Assembly: GCA_025361205.1 (NCBI GenBank)
Contig: JANYAS010000156.1
Location: 22,959 to 86,958 of the forward strand
Length of the DNA: 64,000 bases
Origin: Holophagaceae bacterium
GTDB lineage: Bacteria; Acidobacteriota; Holophagae; Holophagales; Holophagaceae
Direction of reading: 5' to 3'
A model generated the notes under the pieces. The model worked only from the letters and a program-made list of their open reading frames with translations, was not told the origin of the DNA and did not search any database. The translations under genes were made by a program, and so were the position numbers. Shown one piece after another: positions 17,300-25,414 of the stretch. The stretch's first letter is position 1. Each line of letters opens with the position of its first letter.

Positions 17300-17719
17300 T
17301 TACGAGACTCGGAGGATCTCCAGGGCGGAAGTGGCCATGGCCTTGGCGGCGCGGACCACGGCAATGTTGGCTTCATAGGCGCGGCTGGCCTCGGTGAGGT
17401 TCACCATCTCCTCCACGGGGTTCACATTGGGGTAGCTCACCACGCCGTCGGCGTTGGCGTCGGGGTGGCTGGGCTCGTACCGGGTGAGGAAGGGCTCCTG
17501 GCTGGTCTGGATGCCGACCACCCGCACCCCTGCGTTGGCCAGGGCCCCCGAGAAGCCAAGGTCCTGGGCCTGGAAGATCGCGTCCTTGCGCCGGTAGGGG
17601 CCGCCCTCTCGGGTGCGGGTGGTCTCGCTGTTGGCGACGTTGGAGGCGATGAGCTGCACGCGAAGCCGCTGGGCGGCCATGCCGGTGCTGGCGATGTCGA
17701 GAATCTGGGAGATGCTCAT
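17300..17719 (-). CDS. flgC: Flagellar basal-body rod protein FlgC
   Basis: 139 aa. The N-terminal rod motif is 'LDIASTGMAAQRLRVQLIASNVANSETTRT', and the C-terminal axial motif 'NVNPVEEMVNLTEASRAYEANIAVVRAAKAMATSALEI' follows. The 'EGGPYRRKDAIFQ' segment is typical of FlgC. It builds the proximal rod with FlgB and FliE. The start overlaps the flgB stop by one base, so the two are translationally coupled. Confidence 0.96.
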   Translation of the reverse strand: MSISQILDIASTGMAAQRLRVQLIASNVANSETTRTREGGPYRRKDAIFQAQDLGFSGALANAGVRVVGIQTSQEPFLTRYEPSHPDANADGVVSYPNVNPVEEMVNLTEASRAYEANIAVVRAAKAMATSALEILRVS

Positions 17720-18138
17720 CAGTGCGCCACCGAATCTCGGATGAGGGAATAGAGCTTCCGGAGCTCGACCTGCATGAAGGTGGAAGCCATCTGGTAGTTG
17801 GTTTGGGTGCGGGTGAGTAGCATGTTCTCCCGATCCAGGCTCACGTCGTTGCCGTCGTTGCGCTCGGCGCTGGGGCGCAGTAGGTCCGAGGACGGCGGCA
17901 GCGAGTCTGTGGAAGTGCCCTGGAGATGCATGGGGTGGGTGGTGCGAAGGCCATTGGGCAAGGATTGCTCGGCTAGCGCCACCTTCATGGCTCCCTCGAA
18001 GCTGAAGTCCCGGGTCCGGTAGCCCGGCGTATCCAGGTTGGCCAGGTTGGACGCGATGAGGGTCTGCCGCTTGGAAGCCAGCGTCAGGCCACGGTCCATG
18101 GCCTGGATCATCCCGTTACCGCTGGTGAGGTCAAACAT
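17719..18138 (-). CDS. flgB: Flagellar basal-body rod protein FlgB
   Basis: The ORF-track start at 18339 adds 67 residues of non-family sequence. The ATG at 18138 (MFDLTSGNGMIQAMDRGL) gives 139 aa and the normal FlgB N-terminus. Key motifs are 'ASKRQTLIASNLANLDTPGYRTRDFSFEGAM' and the C-terminal 'SLDRENMLLTRTQTNYQMASTFMQVELRKLYSLIRDS'. It forms the cell-proximal rod. It is first in the operon, with ~250 bp to the divergent STAS gene holding the promoter. Confidence 0.95.
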   Translation of the reverse strand: MFDLTSGNGMIQAMDRGLTLASKRQTLIASNLANLDTPGYRTRDFSFEGAMKVALAEQSLPNGLRTTHPMHLQGTSTDSLPPSSDLLRPSAERNDGNDVSLDRENMLLTRTQTNYQMASTFMQVELRKLYSLIRDSVAH

Positions 18139-18268
18139 GAAGCACCCTGCAAAATGGGCCGAGTGAGCCCGGCGGCCAGAGGAAGGATGCAGAGCCCGTG
18201 CCGGAAGATCTGTCCTGAAAGGCAACAGCTGAAGGAACCCGTGAAATCTAGGGACTAGGTCCCTTTTC

Positions 18269-18284
18269 TGCGTCGTCCGCGCCA
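18269..18284 (-). promoter_or_regulatory. Candidate sigma-54 promoter for the flgB operon
   Basis: The minus-strand TGGCGCGGACGACGCA fits TGGCAC-N5-TTGC with the invariant GG and GC at correct spacing; mismatches are the fifth base and the two T of the -12 box. The preceding C and the following A-rich bases also fit. Predicted start is ~120 nt before the flgB ATG. Sigma-54 control of rod/hook operons is common in other flagellates. Confidence 0.5.
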
Positions 18285-18390
18285 GCTTTGGTTTCGGGCT
18301 TTCAGTTCTTACGGTGCCCTGGGGGGACACACACGCCATTGTCGAGTCTTGTCAGACGCTCTAGACTGGCCCCTCACCCCGAGGCCCGCC

Positions 18391-18726
18391 ATGATCCTGA
18401 ACACACGCAAACACAACGAGGTGCTGATCCTCTACCCCGAAGGAAAGGTCACCCTAGGGGACGGCGACCAGGAACTGGGCGAGGCCGTTCGCACGGCCCT
18501 CCTCGACGGCTCCCGGAAGATCGTCATCAACTTCAGCAAAGTGAGCTACCTGGATTCCTCGGGTGTGGGCGAGCTGGTGGGCTGCTACACCTCCATCAAG
18601 GGGAAGGGCGGCGAGCTGCGCATCTGCGGCATGAATTCCAAGATCTTCAGCCTCATTAAGATGACCAGCCTGCACTCGGTCTTCGAGGTGAAGGACACTG
18701 AGGAAGAGGCCCTCGCGGGCTTCTAG
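18391..18726 (+). CDS. STAS-domain anti-sigma factor antagonist
   Basis: The start is chosen at the ATG at 18391, after CGAGG and matching the domain start (MILNTRKHNE), not the ATG at 18349; this gives 111 aa. It is a single STAS domain of SpoIIAA type with the phosphorylatable serine motif 'KVSYLDSSGVGELVGCYTSIKGKGGELRI' and a hydrophobic C-terminal helix. Such proteins bind and release serine-kinase anti-sigma factors. No partner kinase or phosphatase gene is adjacent. The Omp85 gene starts 4 bp downstream on the same strand, suggesting co-transcription. Divergent from flgB. Confidence 0.9.
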   Translation: MILNTRKHNEVLILYPEGKVTLGDGDQELGEAVRTALLDGSRKIVINFSKVSYLDSSGVGELVGCYTSIKGKGGELRICGMNSKIFSLIKMTSLHSVFEVKDTEEEALAGF

Positions 18727-18730
18727 GGCG

Positions 18731-21700
18731 GTGCGCTTCCGCGCCGTCCTGGCCCTCGGCCTCCTGGCGCTGGCTTCGGCGAGCGCCAGGGGTGCCGGTG
18801 CTGCGCGTGTCCTGACGGGGGTCCGAATCGCGGGTGGAACGGAGGATGACCGCCGCTTTGCTTTGGCTGCGCTGGGACTCCGGGTGGGACAGTCCCTGGA
18901 CGAGGCCCTCTTTCAGCAGGCGCTGACGGCCGTGCGCCTCGTGGACCGGTACCGTTCGGTGGAGGGGGTTCTCGAGGCGGACGGATCCGTGTCCTTGCGC
19001 CTGGAGTCGCTGCAACCTCTCGTCTCCTGGCGGTGGGAAGGCGACGCAATCCCCAAACCCCTTCGAAAGACCCTGCTGCCCGAACTCCGGAAGGGCCAGC
19101 GGATCGGGGCCCAACGAAGCGCCGTCCTCACAGATGCCGCAGAAGGGCGGTTGCGCGAGTATGGCTACCCTGACGTCAAGGTTCTGGCGATCTTGGAAAG
19201 GGAGGGTCGGGTCCTTCGCTTGGTGTTGAAGCTCGGTCCGCCGACCCTAATCCGGGAGGTTCGCTTCGAGGGGAATCCGGCTCCTTATACCCGGGAAGCC
19301 CTGCTGAAGGTGGCCGGTCTGCGCCCAGGCCAAACCTTCTGGACGCCTTCGACCCTCCGCGATGTCCATTGGCGTTTGCGGCAGCGCCTCATCAAGGACG
19401 ACCGCCTCGAAGGTTCCGTGCGACTGGAGCCCCTGGGCGAAGCCGGCGTGTTGGTGCTCGAGGTCCATGCGGGTCCGAAGGTGGCCCTGAAGGCCAAGGG
19501 GCTGAACGTGCTGGGTTTTCTCTGGAACCAGCCCCGGCTTTCGGAGTTCGTGCCCCTGGCCCGGGCCGAGCGCTATTCGCCCAGCATCCTCGATGAGGGG
19601 GCGGGCCGCATCACGACCTACTTCCGCAATCAGGGCTTCCCCGAGGCCAAAGTCCGCTACGAGCAGGTGGTGACCGCCGGGCCGGCCGACCAGCCCGAGG
19701 CCGTGACCCTCACCTACACCGTTGAGCCCGGTCAGAGGCGCCTTCTCAGTCGGGTGCAACTTGAGGGCAATCGCGAACTGTCTGAAGCAGACCTCCGCCC
19801 CGTGGTTGCCCTGCCCAAGCGCTTCTTGATCCTGCGGCCCCACGCCAAGGCTGAGGCCGTCAAGGCGCTGGAAGACCGGGTCACGGCCTTCTATCTTCAT
19901 CATGGTTTCCCCGAAGTGCGCGTTCGGCGCCACGTGGACACGGCCCCAGACGGCTCTGTGGAGGTCCACCTGATCATCCGGGAAGGGCAGCGTCGCTTTC
20001 TGGACGCGCTGCTGCTGGAGCTGCCTGCGGACCCCGGCTTCCGGCGCGAAAGCCTCTCACAGAGCCTCTTGCGGGCCCTTTCGGATCGTCCTATGTTGGT
20101 TCCTGGAACCACCCGCTACCGCTCGGACCGTCGGCATCTCCAGGGCATCGAGGCCACGATGGCCTTTACGGCTCAGGGGGCCCGCCTCAGCTTCAATCCG
20201 CCCCTTCCACTCGTCCGGAACGACCTCGCCCTGGTGGTCTCGGACCTCCGCCAACGCCTCTCCTCTGCCGGGGCCGCCAATCCCCAGGTGAAACTCGCCT
20301 TCGAGGATGACGAAACCCGCCCCATCGTCCGCATCCGGATACCCTCGCAACCCCTGGATCAGGTCCGGCGCCTGGTGGTCCAGGGAAGCGACCGCACCCG
20401 GGCGGAAGCGGTCTTGCGGGAGATGGAACTTCCACCGGGTGCTCCCCTGGATCCGGCCAAGCTGGACGAAGGGCAGACCCAACTTGGCGGCCTGGGCGCG
20501 TTCCAGCGGGTGGACCTGCTGACGCTGAAGGACCTCCCGGGGCAGGATAAGGAACCCTGGCGGCGCGGGGATCTGGCCTTGCGCCTGGAGGAACGCCCAC
20601 CCTGGGTGTTTACGGAATCCTTCGGCTATGACGACACGCAGGGCTACCACTTTGGCTTGAACGCCCAGAGGCTGAATGTGGGCGGCATGGGGCGAACGAT
20701 CGATTACGGCCTGCGCGCCGGAGACCAGACGCTCAACAGCCCCTGGTTGCGCCGGGCCTTCCCCACCGGCAATACCAAGCGATCGGTGGACAGCTACAGC
20801 ATCGGCTACACCGACCCCTGGTTCCTGCCCGGCTCCCTTGATTCCTGGCTGGCCTCCCGGACGCAATTTCACATGGAAGCGGCCTATATCGAAGAAGCCC
20901 AGGCAGCGTTCTCAGCGCGTCGTCGGCGCCTCACGCCGAGCCTGGAATGGAAGATCAGTCCAACTCAGTCTCTGCAGCTAGGCTACCGCTTCGAGCGAGT
21001 CGAGGTGGCTGCCAACACCGACAGTAATCACAACCCACTCTATGACCGGAACGACCTGCTCCTGATCACCAAGAGTCAGGGGCGCAGCATCATTTCCGCC
21101 CCCTACCTGCAGGTGGTCGTGGATCGCCGGGATCGACCCTACGATCCCACCCAGGGCGCCTACTTCATGGGGCGATTGGAATTGGCAAGCCAGCTGTTCG
21201 GGACCTCCGCCAACAGCAGTTTCGTAAAGCTGGATCTGCGAAAACAATGGAACTGGCCCATGGGTTTTCACGCGGAAAACGGAGTGGTAATGGTCAACCT
21301 CCGGCTCGGCCTGGCACGCCCCACGGCCCATTCCGCCGATAAGCTGCCCCTTTCCGAGCGTTTCTTCGGTGGCGGGTCCTTCACCGTGCGCGGCGTGGAG
21401 CCGGACATGCTCGGAGAACTTGGCACTGTGCCATTGAAGGATCCCAAAACGGGCCTGCCAACAGGCGGCTCATTGACCATTCCTCTGGGTGGTCAGGCTC
21501 TTGCTGTGGTGAACCTGGAATATCGTTTCCCGCTGTTCGGCATGCAGAGCGTCTGGGGGGAAGTGTTCGCCGATTCCGGCCAAGTCTACTCCAGCCTGAG
21601 TCCCGACGCCGGAGGGGTGTCGACCTTTCCGCCTCTGCGCACCACCCTGGGCATGGGCCTGATCTTCAAGCTGGGCTTCCCCCTCAAGGTCGAATACGCC

Positions 21701-21796
21701 GCCGACTGGAAGCGCATCCTTGGCCGGCCCCGCACCCAGCAGGAGCGGGATACCCAGCTGAAGAGCCTGCTCATCTCCGCCGGGTTCCAGTTCTAG
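18731..21796 (+). CDS. Outer membrane Omp85/BamA-family assembly protein
   Basis: 1021 aa from GTG, beginning with a signal peptide ('VLALGLLALASASARGAGA'). The periplasmic part, ~25-640, contains several POTRA repeats ('VRFEGNPAPYTREALLKVAGLRPGQTF', 'VQLEGNRELSEADLRPVVALP', 'LVVQGSDRTRAEAVLREMELPPGAPLD'). The C-terminal Omp85 16-strand barrel follows, with 'RFFGGGSFTVRGVEPDMLG' and ending in 'LISAGFQF', a C-terminal aromatic typical of BAM substrates. It is longer than E. coli BamA (810 aa) and may have extra POTRA domains. It could be BamA itself or a TamA-like paralogue; no skp, lpxD or other bam neighbours are present, so a paralogue is quite possible. Confidence 0.85.
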   Translation: MRFRAVLALGLLALASASARGAGAARVLTGVRIAGGTEDDRRFALAALGLRVGQSLDEALFQQALTAVRLVDRYRSVEGVLEADGSVSLRLESLQPLVSWRWEGDAIPKPLRKTLLPELRKGQRIGAQRSAVLTDAAEGRLREYGYPDVKVLAILEREGRVLRLVLKLGPPTLIREVRFEGNPAPYTREALLKVAGLRPGQTFWTPSTLRDVHWRLRQRLIKDDRLEGSVRLEPLGEAGVLVLEVHAGPKVALKAKGLNVLGFLWNQPRLSEFVPLARAERYSPSILDEGAGRITTYFRNQGFPEAKVRYEQVVTAGPADQPEAVTLTYTVEPGQRRLLSRVQLEGNRELSEADLRPVVALPKRFLILRPHAKAEAVKALEDRVTAFYLHHGFPEVRVRRHVDTAPDGSVEVHLIIREGQRRFLDALLLELPADPGFRRESLSQSLLRALSDRPMLVPGTTRYRSDRRHLQGIEATMAFTAQGARLSFNPPLPLVRNDLALVVSDLRQRLSSAGAANPQVKLAFEDDETRPIVRIRIPSQPLDQVRRLVVQGSDRTRAEAVLREMELPPGAPLDPAKLDEGQTQLGGLGAFQRVDLLTLKDLPGQDKEPWRRGDLALRLEERPPWVFTESFGYDDTQGYHFGLNAQRLNVGGMGRTIDYGLRAGDQTLNSPWLRRAFPTGNTKRSVDSYSIGYTDPWFLPGSLDSWLASRTQFHMEAAYIEEAQAAFSARRRRLTPSLEWKISPTQSLQLGYRFERVEVAANTDSNHNPLYDRNDLLLITKSQGRSIISAPYLQVVVDRRDRPYDPTQGAYFMGRLELASQLFGTSANSSFVKLDLRKQWNWPMGFHAENGVVMVNLRLGLARPTAHSADKLPLSERFFGGGSFTVRGVEPDMLGELGTVPLKDPKTGLPTGGSLTIPLGGQALAVVNLEYRFPLFGMQSVWGEVFADSGQVYSSLSPDAGGVSTFPPLRTTLGMGLIFKLGFPLKVEYAADWKRILGRPRTQQERDTQLKSLLISAGFQF

Positions 21797-21802
21797 ACCG
21801 AC

Positions 21803-22228
21803 ATGGGCAAGGAAACGGCCCGCAATAGAAGCCTTTGGCTGTTTGGCATGACGGCCATGGACCTCGAAGAACTGGAGCGCATGCTTCGGGAAGCGGGTTT
21901 AGGAAACGAGGAAGAGCTGGAGAAAGCCAAACAGGAAAGCCATGGCTTGGGGCTTTTCGTGCGCTCCCTTGTGGGCCTGGATCGAGCGGCGGCCAAGGCA
22001 GCCTTCGCCGAGTTTCTTCAGGGCTCGACCCTCAATGCCAGTCAGATCGATTTCCTTGGAATGGTGATTGACCATCTCACGGAGCATGGCGCCATGGACC
22101 CAGCGCTGCTCTACGAATCGCCGTATACAGACATCAGCCCTTTGGGTGTGGAGGGTGTGTTCAACCCACCTCAGGTCGAGCTACTGCTTGGGGTACTGGC
22201 GAATGTACGGCAGAGGGCTGTGGCCTAG
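21803..22228 (+). pseudogene. C-terminal fragment of a type I restriction R subunit (HsdR, EcoEI type)
   Basis: The ~125 residues from 'MTAMDLEELERMLREAG' to the stop match the C-terminal region of EcoEI-type HsdR subunits: 'GLGLFVRSLVGLDRAAAKAAFAEFL', 'LNASQIDFLGMVIDHLTEHGAMDPALLYESP', 'GVEGVFNPPQVELLLGVL'. The ~800 residues carrying the nuclease and helicase domains are absent. No hsdM or hsdS is nearby, and no ribosome-binding site precedes the ATG. It lies directly after the Omp85 gene and ~145 bp before a tRNA-Glu 3' fragment, as expected of a relic of a lost restriction island. Confidence 0.75.
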
Positions 22229-22335
22229 AACGATCCAATTGTTCGGCGGAGTTCGCTGAATTGCGCCCGGATTCGAGGAGGACTCTTTCCGATAATTTTC
22301 CGATGGATCAATTTGTGACGAGCGCGAGGTCGTTT

Positions 22336-22371
22336 TTAAACAAGAACACCCTAGATTTCTCTAAGGTGTTT
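22336..22371 (-). terminator. Terminator copy 1 (36-nt direct repeat), behind the tRNA-Glu fragment
   Basis: AACACC-TAGA / TCTA-GGTGTT forms a hairpin with a TTTC loop. On the minus strand it directly follows the tRNA-Glu CCA. The 36-nt block from TTAAACAAG to GGTGTTT is repeated without change at 22604-22639. Confidence 0.7.
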
Positions 22372-22373
22372 TT

Positions 22374-22419
22374 TGGTAGGGCTAACGGGATTTGAACCCG
22401 TGTTACCGCCGTGAAAGGG
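22374..22419 (-). pseudogene. 3' half of tRNA-Glu(TTC), truncated at the anticodon stem
   Basis: The minus strand carries an intact anticodon loop (CTTTCAC, anticodon TTC), 3' anticodon stem, variable loop, T-arm (ACGGG/CCCGT), acceptor 3' strand TAGCCCT, discriminator A and CCA. The 5' half is replaced by unrelated sequence: the expected partners of the GGCGG anticodon stem and an AGGGCTA acceptor strand are missing. A 3' half beginning at the anticodon loop is what tRNA-targeting tyrosine integrases leave behind as an attachment site. No integrase is in the window. Confidence 0.75.
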
Positions 22420-22603
22420 TCTTGTGTCGATTCAACTGCCTGTATGGGCCCCGCGACATCGGCGGCTCTGGTGATTCAACTCAAACCGGGGTGGCGCTGG
22501 TCCCAGAAAAATGGTTTTGTCCCGCCTTGACCCGTGCCGTCCCACACCGTTCATACAAGTCATATGCAATACGGGCGATCTTACATGGGCCAAAGTGACG
22601 GAA

Positions 22604-22639
22604 TTAAACAAGAACACCCTAGATTTCTCTAAGGTGTTT
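22604..22639 (-). terminator. Terminator copy 2 (36-nt direct repeat), behind tRNA-Val
   Basis: Identical 36-nt block to 22336-22371, forming the same AACACC...GGTGTT hairpin. It begins 1-2 nt after the CCA of tRNA-Val on the minus strand. The 232 bp between the two copies carry no recognisable gene apart from the tRNA-Glu fragment. Confidence 0.7.
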
Positions 22640-22640
22640 G

Positions 22641-22715
<75 letters not shown>

Positions 22716-22782
22716 GTGCGAAGCTCTATTCTAGCGGAACGGGGGCGGCTGTCGAGTGTCTGGGGGGGAGGGCCTGGTCTGG

Positions 22783-22914
22783 CTACGAATTCCCGAACCA
22801 GAGCAGGAGCGCAGCCAGGGTCACGGCCGTCAGCAGGAGCCAGTCCGGGGCGTAGGGATGCTCCAGGGCGAAACGGCTGAGGGGATGAGGGGCATGGTGG
22901 ACATGGAGGGCCAT
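22783..22914 (-). CDS. Small single-pass membrane protein, 43 aa (paralogue 1)
   Basis: Too short for the ORF track. A near-ideal AAAGGAG sits 6-7 nt before the ATG (AAAGGAGATTGCC-ATG). The peptide has a His/Pro-rich N-terminus ('MALHVHHAPHPLSRFALEHP') and one transmembrane helix ('DWLLLTAVTLAALLLWFG'), ending at TAG. A sister gene at 23107-23229 shares 'DWLL', a same-length helix, and an almost identical translation start region (AAAGGAG..TGCC-ATG-GC). Small helices of this kind often serve as subunits of respiratory oxidases or transporters, but no partner is visible, so the role is unknown. Confidence 0.65.
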   Translation of the reverse strand: MALHVHHAPHPLSRFALEHPYAPDWLLLTAVTLAALLLWFGNS

Positions 22915-23002
22915 GGCAATCTCCTTTCCTGGGCACCACAATCCACACCAAGGATGGGTCGCCGGGGTGGCTCACGCCGCTCTTTTCCGGGATCGGGATC
23001 CA

Positions 23003-23109
23003 GGCTAGGGGTCGATACGGAATAGCCTGGGTTGAATTCGCCATTCCGTTACGGCCGCTGATGCCGTTCTCGCGATTTCCGAGGCGGGTTGTTTTATTTC
23101 GACGGCCTA
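23003..23109 (-). repeat. Dispersed ~107-bp repeat, copy 2 (starts at the small-protein stop codon)
   Basis: Read on the minus strand it starts TAGGCCGTCGAAATAAAAC, where TAG is the stop of the 40-aa membrane protein. It matches copy 1 (6679-6785) along the whole length, with a few substitutions and a short gap near the distal end. The distal inverted-repeat arm is less perfect here (GATACGGAAT against ATTCCGTTACGGCC). Confidence 0.75.
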
Positions 23110-23229
23110 GTGGAGCATCGCCGTGGCGGGCCAGAAGAGCCAGGCGACAAGGGCGCCCACCAGGATCAGCAGCCAATCCAGCGCAGTGGATTGGCCGAGA
23201 TCAAGGTCGCGTCGGGAATGGGCGGCCAT
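23107..23229 (-). CDS. Small single-pass membrane protein, 40 aa (paralogue 2)
   Basis: Absent from the ORF track. AAAGGAGG lies ~6 nt before the ATG (AAAGGAGGCTGCC-ATG). The peptide has a polar N-terminus ('MAAHSRRDLDLGQSTAL'), a transmembrane helix ('DWLLILVGALVAWLFWPA'), and a short C-terminus ('TAMLH'). Similarity to the 43-aa protein upstream is limited to the DWLL motif, helix length and initiation region, but the tandem arrangement supports duplication. Its stop codon is the first triplet of the dispersed repeat. Function unknown. Confidence 0.65.
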   Translation of the reverse strand: MAAHSRRDLDLGQSTALDWLLILVGALVAWLFWPATAMLH

Positions 23230-23319
23230 GGCAGCCTCCTTTGGGGAGCCCCTGTCCACCTTTCAGCTTCGTCCGCGATGGACCTCCCGCTGTGAATTCT
23301 TAGAAAATTCGGCTCCCCG

Positions 23320-25152
23320 CTATTCCACGGTCACCGATTTCGCCAGGTTGCGGGGCTGGTCCACATCGCAGCCGCGCAGGACTGCGATGTGGTAGGCCAG
23401 CAGCTGCAGGGGGACGGCGTAGACGATGGGGGTGAGCCAGGGATGAACGGCGGGGAGCTCCAGCACATCCTCGGCGATGCTGGACAAGCCCGTGTCCCCC
23501 TCGGTGACCAGGGCCAGGATGCGGCCATCCCGGGCGGCGGCTTCCTGGAGGTTGCTGAGGGTCTTTTCCCGGTGGGCATCGCGGGGCATGAGGGCCACCA
23601 CGGGCAGGGTCTGGTCGATGAGGGCGATGGGGCCGTGTTTCATTTCGCCGGCCGGGTAACCCTCGGCGTGGATGTACGAAATTTCCTTCAGTTTCAGGGC
23701 GCCTTCCAGGGCGATGGGGTAGCAGGGGCCCCGGCCCAGGTACAGGAAATCTGTAGCGTCCTTCCAGCGGTGGGCCCACTGGATGATCTTCGGTTCGAGG
23801 GCATTGAGCCGTTCCAGGTGGGCCGGAAGCTCGCGCAGCCCCTGCAGCAGCTCTTCCTTGAGGACCGGGTCCACCGTGCCTTTGGCTTCGCCCAGTTTGA
23901 GGGCCAGCAGAGTGAGCACGGCCAGCTGGGTGGTGAAGGCCTTGGTGGAGGCCACCCCGATTTCCGGTCCGGCGTGGGTGAACAGCGTGGCCTCGCACTG
24001 CCGGGTGGCGGTGGAGCCCATGACGTTGCAGATGGCGAGGGTGCGTGCGCCCCGCGCGGCGGCTTCCTTCATGGCGGCCAGGGTGTCCGCGGTTTCGCCG
24101 CTCTGGGTGATGCCGATGATGAGGGTGCCGGGTTGGATCACCGGTTCGCGGTAACGGTACTCGCTGGCATAGTCCACTTCCACGGGCACCCGGCTCAACT
24201 GCTCGATGAGAAACTTGCCCACCAGGCCGGCGTGCCAGCTGGTGCCACAGGCCACGATATGGATGCGCGTCAGGTCCGCGAGCTCCTGCGCGGTGAAGGG
24301 CAGGTCCAGGGGAATGGCTTCACCGTCCAGGGGGAGCCGGTTCAGCAGCGTATTGGACAAGGCCTGGGGCTGCTCGAAGATTTCCTTCTGCATGAAGTGC
24401 TTGTAGCCCCGCTTTTCCACCGCCACGGGATCATAGGGGATGGTGTGGACCGTCCGCTGCACTTCGCTACCGTTCATGCGGAAGATTCGGGCGCCCTCGC
24501 GAGTGAGTTCGGCCAGGTCCCCGTCCTCCAGGAAGATCACGCGGCGGGTGTGGGGCAGGAGGGGCACCACATCCGAAGCCAGGAACGTCTCGCCCTCTCC
24601 CAGGCCCAGCACCATGGGGGGGCCGCTGCGGGCGGCCAGGATGCGGTTGGGGTCCTTGGCATGCAGGCAGGCCAGGGCGTAGATGCCCTTCATGCGGCCC
24701 ACGGCCTCGCGGAAGGCCTCGGAGAAGGTGCGTCCCCCCTTCATCAAGTGGGCCACCATGACGGGGAAGCATTCGGTGTCCGTCTCGGATTGGAAGGTTT
24801 CGCCAGCAGCCTTCAGCTCGGCACGCAGTTCGAGAAAATTCTCGAAGATGCCGTTGTGGACGGCCACCACCTGGCCATCGGCGCTGCAATGGGGGTGGGC
24901 ATTCTCCTCCGTGGGTCGACCATGGGTGGCCCAGCGGGTGTGGCCGATCCCCAGGGGACTGGGGTCCGAAAGGTCCACCTTGGCGGCCAGGTTCGCCAGC
25001 TTGCCTGAGGCGCGGATGATGCTGAACACCCCGGAGCCAGAGGCGAGAGCCACTCCCGCGCTGTCGTAGCCCCGGTACTCCAGGCTCTTCAGCCCATCCA
25101 CCAGGATGCCCACGGCACCCTGCTGTCCGATGTATCCGACGATTCCACACAT
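23320..25152 (-). CDS. glmS: Glutamine--fructose-6-phosphate aminotransferase (canonical)
   Basis: 610 aa from the ATG at 25152, so that Cys2 is exposed ('MCGIVGYIGQQGAV'); the ORF-track start eight codons earlier would bury it. Glutaminase domain: 'LEYRGYDSAGVAL', 'GHTRWATHGRPTEENAHPH', 'VHNGIFENFLELR'. Linker: 'YKHFMQKEIFEQP'. SIS domains: 'IVACGTSWHAGLV', 'GITQSGETADTLAAM', 'IGVASTKAFTTQL'. It ends 'PRNLAKSVTVE'. It provides glucosamine-6-phosphate for peptidoglycan and LPS. No glmS-ribozyme-like leader is recognisable in the ~150 bp upstream. It sits between the tRNA region and the second flagellar operon. Confidence 0.97.
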   Translation of the reverse strand: MCGIVGYIGQQGAVGILVDGLKSLEYRGYDSAGVALASGSGVFSIIRASGKLANLAAKVDLSDPSPLGIGHTRWATHGRPTEENAHPHCSADGQVVAVHNGIFENFLELRAELKAAGETFQSETDTECFPVMVAHLMKGGRTFSEAFREAVGRMKGIYALACLHAKDPNRILAARSGPPMVLGLGEGETFLASDVVPLLPHTRRVIFLEDGDLAELTREGARIFRMNGSEVQRTVHTIPYDPVAVEKRGYKHFMQKEIFEQPQALSNTLLNRLPLDGEAIPLDLPFTAQELADLTRIHIVACGTSWHAGLVGKFLIEQLSRVPVEVDYASEYRYREPVIQPGTLIIGITQSGETADTLAAMKEAAARGARTLAICNVMGSTATRQCEATLFTHAGPEIGVASTKAFTTQLAVLTLLALKLGEAKGTVDPVLKEELLQGLRELPAHLERLNALEPKIIQWAHRWKDATDFLYLGRGPCYPIALEGALKLKEISYIHAEGYPAGEMKHGPIALIDQTLPVVALMPRDAHREKTLSNLQEAAARDGRILALVTEGDTGLSSIAEDVLELPAVHPWLTPIVYAVPLQLLAYHIAVLRGCDVDQPRNLAKSVTVE

Positions 25153-25300
25153 GGGAGGCTCCCGATGACTGCTCACAACTTAGCGCGGAGTTCGGCAGGA
25201 TCCAATGTGGTGTCTGCCACCCACCCTGCGGCGGGGAGGCGCCCACACCCTGTGGCGGATTAGCCTCGCCCCAGCCTAAAGGCCCGCCGCAGTTGCTTCT

Positions 25301-25414
25301 TGAACCGCGAAAACTGGAAACCGCGAAATATGCGAACGGACGCGAAAAAGAATCCAAGAGGCACCTGGTTCTCCTTTCGCGAGGCCGAAGGCCTTTCGCG
25401 CGTTTCGCGGTTCA
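25301..25414. repeat. GCGAAA-type intergenic inverted repeat abutting the fliN stop
   Basis: TGAACCGCGAAA (25301-25312) pairs with TTTCGCGGTTCA (25403-25414), whose last three bases are the fliN stop codon on the minus strand. The space between is dense in further CGCGAAA units on both strands (CCGCGAAATATGCGAACGGACGCGAAAAAG; CTTTCGCGAGG; CCTTTCGCGCG). It occupies much of the 259-bp gap between fliN and glmS, the remainder of which must hold the glmS promoter. Confidence 0.6.

Noticed and set aside
22420-22600. An intact tRNA-Glu gene
   Set aside because: Only the 3' half is present; the 5' anticodon stem, D-arm and 5' acceptor strand do not pair with it.
25153-25300. glmS ribozyme or riboswitch upstream of canonical glmS
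   Set aside because: No recognisable ribozyme core within the short leader; only a repeat and ordinary promoter-sized sequence.
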